A DNA stretch of 19,192 nt, from positions 1-19,192 of the forward strand of contig JAVMKL010000226.1 of the NCBI GenBank assembly GCA_031732875.1, written 5' to 3'. The translations under genes were made by a program, and so were the position numbers. Shown here in pieces: positions 1 to 7,300 of this stretch (position 1 is the stretch's first letter; each line of letters opens with the position of its first letter). The notes beneath the pieces were generated by a model. It had not been told where the DNA came from. It did no database searches and was given only the letters and a program-made list of their open reading frames with translations. Origin of the DNA: JAVMKJ01 sp031732875. GTDB taxonomy: Bacteria > Pseudomonadota > Gammaproteobacteria > Competibacterales > Competibacteraceae.

Positions 1-1945
1 AGCACAGCGCCGCTTCGTTCAACATCATCAGCACGCAGCGCTCGACGATCTCCTTAGCAGCCATGGCTTGGTCGCCGGCCACGCCCAGCACCGGGTAGAC
101 GGTCTTATCCACCGGCTTCTCGCCCTTCTTGACGCCTTCGTAAAGGTAAAAGCCCTTCTTACTCTTGCGCCCGTAGCGGCCGTCGGCGAGCAGCCTGTCG
201 GCGACTCCCGCCGGTTTCATCCGCTCGCCGAAGGCTTCATGCAGAATCGGCCCGACCTTGGAACCCACGTCGATGCCGACCTCGTCCAGCAGGGTGAAGG
301 GACCGACCGGGAAGCCGAATTGCACCAGCGCCCGATCGATGGCGTCGATGGCCACGCCCTCGTTCGACAGATGGCTGGCTTCGTTGATGTAGGGAGCCAG
401 GATGCGATTGACGTAGAACCCGGCCCCGTCCCGGACCACGATCACGGTCTTGCCCTGTTTGCGGCCGAATTCGACCGTCGTGGCGATGACCTCCGGCGCG
501 GTTTTTGGGGTGGCGATGATTTCCAGCAGGGGCATCTTCTCGACCGGCGAGAAATAGTGCATGCCGATGACGTTTTCTGGCCGCTGCGCCGCCTCGGCGA
601 TTTTGGCGATGGGAATCGACGAAGTGTTGGTGGCGAAAATGGTCGTCGGTGGACAGTTCGCCTCCACGTCGGTAACCATTTGATGCTTCAGCTTGAGATC
701 TTCGAACACCGCCTCGATCACCAGATCCACGTTGTGGAAGCCGGAGAAGTCCAGCGTCGGCATGACCCGCCGCCGCTCCTGCCCGGCTTCGAAGGCGGTG
801 ATGGCCCGCCGTTGCAAGCGCTTGTGGATCAGCCGGTCGATGTAGGCCAGGCCGCGATTCAGCCCCGCCGGCTCCTTGTCCTTGAGCCGCACCGGAACCT
901 GGGCCTTGTTGCTGGTGACGTAGCCGATCCCGGCGCCCATCAGTCCGGCGCCGAGGACGCCGATTTTTCGAACCGGGCGAGGTTGCACGGTGGAATCGGC
1001 GACGCCGGTGTCCTTTTTCATCGCCGTGGTGGCGAAGTACAGGTTCATCAACTGCCGCGCCTGGGGCGTCACCGCCAGTTCGCCGAAGCCGACCGCTTCC
1101 GCCTCCAGTCCTTTTTTGAAACCCTGACCGGCGCCGATTTCCAGGCAGTCGATGATGCGGGACGGGGCGGGGTAGTTGCCCCTGGTCTTGGCGAGCACCT
1201 GCTCGCGGGCTTTCTGGAACAGGACCCGCCGGCCCAGCGGATTGTCCTCCAGCGCCATCTTAGTCAATCCCTTGACCGAAAACAGGCTGCTGGTCTTGCG
1301 GGCGGCGGCGCGGTTGTGCTGGAGCTTGCGAACCAGGGCGACGGCGGTCGGCGGCAGGATGGCGGCCGGCGCCACGTCGTCCACCAGGCCCAGCCGCAGG
1401 GCCTTGCGGGCGTTCAGGTGCTTGCCGGTCAGCATCAGGTCCAGCGCGGCGGGAATGCCGATCAGCCGGGGCAGGCGCTGGGTCCCGCCGCTGCCCGGCA
1501 ACACGCCCAGCATCACTTCCGGCAGGCCGAGCGCGGTTTTGGGGTTGTCGGTACAGACCCGGCCGTGGCAGGCCAGCGCCAGTTCCAGCCCGCCGCCCAG
1601 GCAGGCGCCGTCGATGGCCGCGACCACCGGGGCCTTGAAGTTTTCCAGCCGGTCGAAAAAGCGCTGGCCGGCTCGTGACAGTTCCGTCGCTTCGGCGGCG
1701 GTCCGGCAGGCTTTCAGCATGTTGATGTCGGCGCCGGCGATGAAGGAACCGGGCTTGCCGCTGATGAAGATCACGCCCTGGAGGCTGGAATTCTGCTCCA
1801 GTCGGTCCAGCAGGGCGTTGGCCTCGGCGATGAATTCGGCTTTCAGGGTGTTCTGGCTTTCGCCGGGCAGGTCGATGGTCACCATCGCAATGCCGTCGTC
1901 GCGGATGGCCAGTTGAAAAACGGTCGGATTCGATTGGGTCGTCAT
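1..1945 (-). CDS. fadJ: Fatty acid oxidation complex alpha subunit (enoyl-CoA hydratase / 3-hydroxyacyl-CoA dehydrogenase), 3' end off the window
   Basis: Bifunctional beta-oxidation enzyme that hydrates 2-enoyl-CoA and oxidises L-3-hydroxyacyl-CoA with NAD+ in the cytoplasm. About 648 codons are visible; E. coli FadJ has 714, so some 60-70 C-terminal residues lie outside. The N-terminal crotonase domain has GACLGGGLE with catalytic Glu121 and GLPEV with Glu143, then PGSGGTQRLPRLIG. The dehydrogenase half has the Rossmann motif GVLGAGLMGAGIG near residue 328 and catalytic His463 in GMHYFSPVEKMPLLEI. It lies directly downstream of the thiolase gene, the usual fadIJ order. Two starts are possible: ATG at 1945 (MTTQSNPTVF, GAGGA about 10 bases upstream) or ATG at 1972 (MQAAEDQNPM), whose GGAG-rich Shine-Dalgarno lies inside a hairpin. 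I chose 1945 by similarity to FadJ N-termini, with moderate certainty. Family assignment is firm; FadB is less likely given the FadI-type partner. Confidence 0.93.
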   Translation of the reverse strand, partial: MTTQSNPTVFQLAIRDDGIAMVTIDLPGESQNTLKAEFIAEANALLDRLEQNSSLQGVIFISGKPGSFIAGADINMLKACRTAAEATELSRAGQRFFDRLENFKAPVVAAIDGACLGGGLELALACHGRVCTDNPKTALGLPEVMLGVLPGSGGTQRLPRLIGIPAALDLMLTGKHLNARKALRLGLVDDVAPAAILPPTAVALVRKLQHNRAAARKTSSLFSVKGLTKMALEDNPLGRRVLFQKAREQVLAKTRGNYPAPSRIIDCLEIGAGQGFKKGLEAEAVGFGELAVTPQARQLMNLYFATTAMKKDTGVADSTVQPRPVRKIGVLGAGLMGAGIGYVTSNKAQVPVRLKDKEPAGLNRGLAYIDRLIHKRLQRRAITAFEAGQERRRVMPTLDFSGFHNVDLVIEAVFEDLKLKHQMVTDVEANCPPTTIFATNTSSIPIAKIAEAAQRPENVIGMHYFSPVEKMPLLEIIATPKTAPEVIATTVEFGRKQGKTVIVVRDGAGFYVNRILAPYINEASHLSNEGVAIDAIDRALVQFGFPVGPFTLLDEVGIDVGSKVGPILHEAFGERMKPAGVADRLLADGRYGRKSKKGFYLYEGVKKGEKPVDKTVYPVLGVAGDQAMAAKEIVERCVLMMLNEAALC

Positions 1946-1978
1946 GGGATTCTGGTCCTCGGCAGCTTGCATCGTGCT

Positions 1979-2001
1979 CCCCTCTCCCTGTGGGAGAGGG
2001 G
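1979..2001. repeat. Perfect 10-bp palindromic hairpin in the fadI-fadJ gap
   Basis: CCCCTCTCCC, a 3-base loop TGT, then GGGAGAGGGG: a perfect 10-bp stem. It belongs to the same CCCTC/GAGGG family seen inside the membrane-protein gene and after the cyclase gene. On the minus strand its 3' arm supplies the purine-rich stretch just upstream of the alternative fadJ ATG at 1972, so folding would hide that ribosome binding site. Confidence 0.8.
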
Positions 2002-2032
2002 TTGGGGGTAGGTGGGCGAGGGGGACGAACGT

Positions 2033-3340
2033 TTACGCCACTTCCAGCACCATGGCCGCGCCCAGGCCACCGGCGGCGCAGGCGGTCGCCAGTCCCAGCC
2101 CGCCGCCGCGCCGGCGCAGTTCGTTGAGCACCTGCACGATCATCCGCCCGCCGGTGGCGGCGAACGGGTGGCCATAGGCCAGCGAACCGCCCAGCACGTT
2201 GACCTTGTCCATGTCCGCTTCGCCGATGGGTTCGTCCCGGCCGAGCTGGTCGCGGGCGAACGCGCGCGAGGGCCAGTTCTTCAGGTTGGCCAGGGTCTGC
2301 GCGGCAAAGGCTTCGTGAATGTCGATCAGTGCCAGATCGCTCAGCCTGATCCCGGCCCGGTCGAGGGCGACGGGCGTGGCGTGGGACGGACCCATCAGCC
2401 CGTCGTTGAAGGGATCGATGGCGGCGAAGGCGTAGGAGCGGATGAAGCCCAGCGGTTCGAAGCCGAGCTGCCGGGCGCGCCGTTCCTTCATGAGGATCAG
2501 CGAGGAAGCCCCGTCGGTCAGCGGGGTGGAGTTGGCCGCGGTCACCGTGCCGTGCTTGCGGTCGAAGGCCGGCCGCAGCTTGGCCAGTTGTTCCAGGGTG
2601 GAATCGCCGCGGATGTTGTTGTCGCGCTCGATGCACTCCCTGAACGGCGGCACGAAGGCGCGCATCACCTCGCCGTCCAGCTTGCCCTCGTCCCAGGCCC
2701 GTTGGGCGAGCTGGTGCGAGCGCAGGGTGAAGCGGTCCTGTTCCTCGCGGCCGATGCCGTGGTTCTTGGCCATCTGCTCGGCGATGTCGCCCATGCCCAG
2801 GTTGGTGGAGTAGTCCTTGACCGCCGGCGAGACCGGGATCAGGTCGGCGGGGCGGATGGTCTTGAACAGCGCCAGCTTGTCGCCGAGCGTCTTGGCCTTG
2901 GTGGAGTGGATCAGCGCCCGCGACAGCTTCTTCGAGGTCTGGATCGGCAGCACCGAGGTGGAATCGCAGCCGCCGGCCAGACCGATTTCGATCTCGCCCA
3001 GCAGGATGGCCTGGGCGATGTCCACGGCCGACTGGAAACTGGTGGCGCAAGCGCGGGTGACGGTGTAGGCGTCGGTGCGCGGGTTCATGCCGGCCCCGAG
3101 CAGCACCTCGCGGGCGACGTTGGGCGCTTCCGGAATCAGGCCGACGCAGCCGTAGACCATCCGCTCGATCAGGGCGGGGTCCAAATCGAGCCGGGCGAGC
3201 AGTTCGTTGGTGACCATGACGCCCAGTTCGATGGCGTTCAGGTCCTTGTAGGCGGTCAGTTGCCGGGCGAACGGCACGCGCAGGCCGGCGACGACGGCGA
3301 CCCGCTCGCCGGGGGTGTTCATGGGGTTCACGGTGGCCAC
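2033..3340 (-). CDS. fadI: Acetyl-CoA acyltransferase (3-ketoacyl-CoA thiolase), FadI type
   Basis: Cleaves 3-ketoacyl-CoA with CoA to acetyl-CoA and a shortened acyl-CoA, the last step of the beta-oxidation cycle. I place the start at the GTG at 3340 (MATVNPMNTPGERVAVVAG) because AGAGGAG precedes it by six bases and it gives 435 residues, against 436 for E. coli FadI; an ATG at 3388 would add 16 residues without a good ribosome binding site. Thiolase signature residues are present: nucleophilic Cys98 in TRACATSFQS, His342 in DIHEAFAAQT, His391 in AYGHPFAATG and the second catalytic Cys421 in TACAAGGLGAAM. It is first in an operon with fadJ, 60-88 bases upstream of it depending on the fadJ start. 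The long leader back to the divergent pspA gene holds a strong hairpin and a 12-bp palindrome. Confidence 0.95.
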   Translation of the reverse strand: MATVNPMNTPGERVAVVAGLRVPFARQLTAYKDLNAIELGVMVTNELLARLDLDPALIERMVYGCVGLIPEAPNVAREVLLGAGMNPRTDAYTVTRACATSFQSAVDIAQAILLGEIEIGLAGGCDSTSVLPIQTSKKLSRALIHSTKAKTLGDKLALFKTIRPADLIPVSPAVKDYSTNLGMGDIAEQMAKNHGIGREEQDRFTLRSHQLAQRAWDEGKLDGEVMRAFVPPFRECIERDNNIRGDSTLEQLAKLRPAFDRKHGTVTAANSTPLTDGASSLILMKERRARQLGFEPLGFIRSYAFAAIDPFNDGLMGPSHATPVALDRAGIRLSDLALIDIHEAFAAQTLANLKNWPSRAFARDQLGRDEPIGEADMDKVNVLGGSLAYGHPFAATGGRMIVQVLNELRRRGGGLGLATACAAGGLGAAMVLEVA

Positions 3341-3365
3341 GGAGTTCTCCTCTTCAAATGGGGAC

Positions 3366-3396
3366 GCGCGGGAATGGTTTCGGGGCATTCCCGCGC
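3366..3396. promoter_or_regulatory. 11-bp perfect stem-loop in the fadI leader
   Basis: GCGCGGGAATG, a 9-base loop GTTTCGGGG, then CATTCCCGCGC: an 11-bp perfect inverted repeat starting 26 bases upstream of the fadI GTG and ending just before its Shine-Dalgarno. It could be an mRNA 5' hairpin or a protein operator. No T-run follows on the minus strand, so it is not a normal intrinsic terminator. Confidence 0.55.
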
Positions 3397-3412
3397 CGTG
3401 GCCGCCAGTTCA

Positions 3413-3424
3413 TCAAATATTTGA
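3413..3424. promoter_or_regulatory. 12-bp perfect palindrome TCAAATATTTGA, candidate operator
   Basis: An AT-rich perfect palindrome in a GC-rich leader, about 75 bases upstream of the fadI start and in the divergent fadI-pspA region. Its form suits a dimeric repressor of the TetR or MarR type, but it does not match the FadR or PsrA consensus as I know them. Function is inferred from position and symmetry only. Confidence 0.35.
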
Positions 3425-3560
3425 ACGGGTTGCTTGTACGATATGGCGACGCCGCGCCGCGGGTCGGCGAGGGCACGCGACCGCGACAAGCGAAATCCAC
3501 CGACCGGCGGTTTTTTTGGGGGGTATTAATTAAGCACTGTTCAACTAAAATATTCCTGAC

Positions 3561-3566
3561 TATACT
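3561..3566 (+). promoter_or_regulatory. Candidate -10 element (TATACT) for pspA
   Basis: TATACT lies about 45 bases upstream of the pspA start in an AT-rich patch of an otherwise GC-rich region. The best -35 candidates (TTCAAC at 3540 with 15-base spacing, or TGTTCA at 3538 with 17) are poor. I saw no sigma-54 GG/GC site, although sigma-54 drives psp in enteric bacteria. Confidence 0.3.
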
Positions 3567-3610
3567 CAAATCGTTCCTTCATTTCTGTCGTGACCGTTCG
3601 GAGGTGTTCC

Positions 3611-4282
3611 ATGGCTAATCTGTTCAAGCGTATCAGCGACGTCATCGCCGCCAATCTCAACGATCTGGTGGATCGGGTCGAGGACCCGGAGCGGATGATC
3701 AAGCAACTCATCCGCGAGATGGAGGAGAACATCAACAGCGCCCGGGAAGGGGTGATCGATGCCGTAGCCAGCGAGAAGCAATTGGCCAAGGAACTCGAAA
3801 GCCAGCGCCGGCAGGCCGGGGAGTGGCACGATCGCGCCCGCCTCGCGCTGGAATCGGGCAACGAGACGCTGGCGCGGGAGGCGCTGATGCGCAAGAAGGA
3901 GCACGAAGGCATCGCCACCAACCTGCAAACATCCTGGGAATCGGCCCGACGCACCAGCGAGCGGCTCAAGTCCCAACTGCGGGCGCTGGAGGCGAAGCTG
4001 GAAGAGGCGCGGCTCAAGAAAGGCAGTCTGGTCGCCCGGCAGCGGGCGGCCCAGGCGCGCGAGCAGATGGATCAGGTGCGCGACCGTTTTCAGACCGGTC
4101 TCGATCTCAACAACTCCTTCGGCCGCATGGCGGACAAGGTAGGGGAGATGGAAGCGCGGATGGAGGCGCGCGAGGAACTGAACGGTGAATACAGCCAGAT
4201 CGAGCGGGAATTTCTGAAAATGGAGGTCAACACCGAGGTCGAGGTGGAACTGGCGGCACTGCGGAAAGAGATAAATAGCTAA
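3611..4282 (+). CDS. pspA: PspA/IM30 family membrane-stress protein
   Basis: Predicted peripheral inner-membrane protein of the PspA/Vipp1 (ESCRT-III-like) family that binds stressed membrane and helps keep the proton barrier. The product is 223 residues, the usual family length. It starts with the amphipathic helix MANLFKRISDVIAANLNDL, followed by the family hallmark VEDPERMIKQLIREMEEN near residues 23-40, then an almost uninterrupted charged coiled coil to the C-terminus. The ATG at 3611 has GGAGGT five bases upstream; an in-frame ATG at 3590 lacks one. No pspF, pspB or pspC is adjacent. Instead it is followed after 64 bases, on the same strand, by a giant membrane protein, so the two may be co-transcribed. 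It is divergent from fadI. Family assignment is secure; whether it acts in a classic phage-shock response is open. Confidence 0.92.
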   Translation: MANLFKRISDVIAANLNDLVDRVEDPERMIKQLIREMEENINSAREGVIDAVASEKQLAKELESQRRQAGEWHDRARLALESGNETLAREALMRKKEHEGIATNLQTSWESARRTSERLKSQLRALEAKLEEARLKKGSLVARQRAAQAREQMDQVRDRFQTGLDLNNSFGRMADKVGEMEARMEAREELNGEYSQIEREFLKMEVNTEVEVELAALRKEINS

Positions 4283-4346
4283 GGTTTTAAGTTTTAGTTT
4301 TAAGGCTAAGGAATCGATTGCTTATTGCTGTTGACGGGGGCGGAGC

Positions 4347-7300
4347 ATGGACTGGACGTTTCTGATCGCCGTGGCGGTGCTGTGGCTGGTTTCGCCGATC
4401 GTTCTCCTGATCGCTCTCGTCGTCTCGCGCCATCGGCTCAAGGAATTGCGCCAGCAACTGGCGGTTGCGCGCCCCGTCGACCAACCCTTGCCGCAAACGC
4501 CGCCCGTTACGGCACCGCCACTGGTGAGCGGCGATCGTCGTTGCGCGCCGGTCGATCTGGAAAACCTGCTGCTGTTGCGCCTGGAACTGCAACGGCTGGT
4601 CGGGGCCGGCGCTCTCACCGAAGAACGTTCCCAACTGTTGATGGGGGAACTGGATCGGCTGTGGACGCGGCATCTGGCCACGGGCGGGGCGCGGCCGGAT
4701 GACGGCGTCTGGCAACGCCGGCGCGTCCTGGCCTGGGACCTGCTGGCCCGGTGGGCCGATGCGCCGCTGGGACCGCCGCCCTGGCAACCTGCTGCCCTCA
4801 CCCCCGGCCCCTCTCCCACGGGGCGAGGGGAGGAAAGCGCCCTCACCCCCGGCCCCTCTCCCACGGGGCGAGGGGAGGAAAGCGCCCTCACCCCCGGCCC
4901 CTCTCCCACGGGGCGAGGGGAGGAAAGTGCCCTCACCCCCGGCCCCTCTCCCACGGGGCGAGGGGAGGAAAGTGCCCTCACCCCCGACCCTTCTCCCGCA
5001 AGCGAGCGAGGGGAGTTATCCCTGGAGCCGATCCAGTTGCCGCGGGTATCGCCGGTTCCCATCACCCGCCGCGAGACCAGCCGAGGAAGTGAGGGGGAAT
5101 CCATTGCCGCCCGTGCCGCCAAAGCTCCCTCCCCTCTTGTGGGGGAGGGCCGGGGTGGGTGGGCCGAACCGGTTTCCACGCCCTCGCGGGTCTGGCGGCC
5201 GGCCGCGCCGAGTCCGCTGGAAAAAGCACTACAGGCTCTGTCCGGCTGGCCGAAGCTGGTCGCGCCGTTTCTGGCGCAGAACANNNNNNNNNNNNNNNNN
5301 NNNNNNNNNNNNNNNNNNNNNNNNNNNNNNNNNNNNNNNNNNNNNNNNNNNNNNNNNNNNNNNNNNNNNNNNNNNNNNNNNNNCTACAGGCTCTGTCCGG
5401 CTGGCCGAAGCTGGTCGCGCCGTTTCTGGCGCAGAACATCGGCTGGTTCGTCGGCGGTTTCTGCTTTGTGGCCGGTGCTCTGTTTCTGATCGCCAACACC
5501 AGCGGTTTCGTTAACGCCCTGGTGGTGTTCGGCAGCCTGTTCGGCGCCACCGCCTTCCTGCTTTGGGCCGGCTATCAGTTCCGCCGCAAGCGCCCGGAAC
5601 TGGTGATGGCCAGCAGCATGTTGCTGGCGCTCGGGATGCTGCTGGGACCGCTCGATCTGGCGGTTGCGGTCCGTCTGATCGCCGCCGGTGGCGGTGGATT
5701 GCTCGCGGTCGTCGGCGTGCTGGTGGCGTTGGCCACGCTGGGCGCTTTCGCCTGGGCCGCCGCCTTGACCAGCGCGCTCGTCGACCGGGCGCTGCACGGT
5801 CGTTATCCGTGGTTGTTGACCGCGCTGGCGGGGATGCAACTGGCCGTCCCCCTGGCGGCGGTCGCGCCGGGCTGGCCGGCGTTGGCGGCGTTGCACGCCG
5901 TCCTGCTGGGACTGCTGGGCTACGGCTTGCTCGCCTTCTCGGGCGAGTGGCTGCGACGCTTGTTCGTGGATCGACAAATGACGACCGGTTACGCCGCCGG
6001 GATGCTGGTCTACGCCGCCCTGGTTTCGTTCGTCCACCTGACCTGGATCTGGCCGGCACCGCTGCCGGCCGGCTACGCGGGACCGTTCCTGATGGCGCTG
6101 TGCGGGCTGCTGTTCCCGGTGGACGCCGCGCTCAAGGAATGGGTGAGCAAACATGCGTTCCTGTCCAGGTTCAGTTTCGCGCTCTATGGTCTGTCGGTGG
6201 TGGCGGTGGCGGTGGCCATTCAGACCACTCCGGCGGCGTTGCTGACCTTGGCCATGGGCGCGGTGCTGTATGGCTGGATAACCTGGCGGTATCAAACCCT
6301 GCCGCCGCTGTATTTGCTGCTTGGCTGCGTGGCCGGCCTGTACGGGTTCGGCATCCTGAATTTTCTACCGCCGGCCTGGCATGGACTGGCTAGTTTGCCA
6401 GGGTTGCTGGCGTTGCTGGGATCGGGCCGCTGGGCCGGTTTCCGCTCGCGGCCCTTGGCGCTCCAGTGCCTGGCGACGTTCGGCCTGCTGCTGGTCGGCC
6501 TGACGGTCTGGAGTCTGGCGTGGACCGGACCGGGCGAACTCGGTTTCGCCACCGCGACGGCGGCGGCGCTGCTGGCTTACGCGGCGGTGCGGCTGGCGCT
6601 CGCGTTGCCCCAGGCAAATCCGCGCTGGGCCTGTGCCGACGCCGGCGTGGTGGCGCTGGCCGCTGCGGCGGTCGCCTGCGCGCCGGTCTGGATGCCGTTC
6701 GGCTGGGAGTTGCGGACCGGGTTCGGCCTGCTGGCGCTGGCGGCGCTGTGGGTCGGGCTGGGGTTGCACGACCGTCGGCAGTCACCCGCCAGCCGAACCG
6801 TGTTCGTCGTCGGCGCGCTGACGAACGTGACCTTGGCGCTGGCACTGGGTGGGTTGGCGCTGTGGCCGGCATTGCTCGGCCGGCTGGAACCGATCTTGCT
6901 GCTGGCGCTGGCGGGCGGGTTGCTGCTGTGGCTAAGCCTCGGTTTGCGCCGGCGGACATTGTTCTATGGCGCGCTGGCCGCCGCCGCCGCGATCGGGGTT
7001 CTGGTCAANNNNNNNNNNNNNNNNNNNNNNNNNNNNNNNNNNNNNNNNNNNNNNNNNNNNNNNNNNNNNNNNNNNNNNNNNNNNNNNNNNNNNNNNNNNN
7101 NNNNNNNNTCTGGTGTTCGGGTTGTGGGCGTTCCTGTGGTGGCTGGACCGGCGCTCGCGGTTCGTCGCGGAACTGGACAACCATCCGGACGCTCTTCAAA
7201 AGAATGGTCGGGAAGCCGGCGCGTTCGAACCACCCCGGCGTTTCGCGCCACCCCTCCTTGGCCAAGAAGGGGAAATCCTGCCCGATCATGGTCTGGAATT

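Noticed and set aside
68..1678. Long open frame on the plus strand opposite fadJ
   Set aside because: It is the antisense shadow of a strongly conserved FadJ frame; the translation is His/Gln/Arg/Gly-rich with no recognisable domain, a usual effect of high GC content.
2012..3424. Long open frame on the plus strand opposite fadI
   Set aside because: Antisense to an intact thiolase with all catalytic residues; no domain and no ribosome binding site.
4794..5018. Regularly spaced repeats resembling a CRISPR array
   Set aside because: The 45-bp units are directly contiguous with no unique spacers, lie within an open reading frame and have no cas genes nearby.
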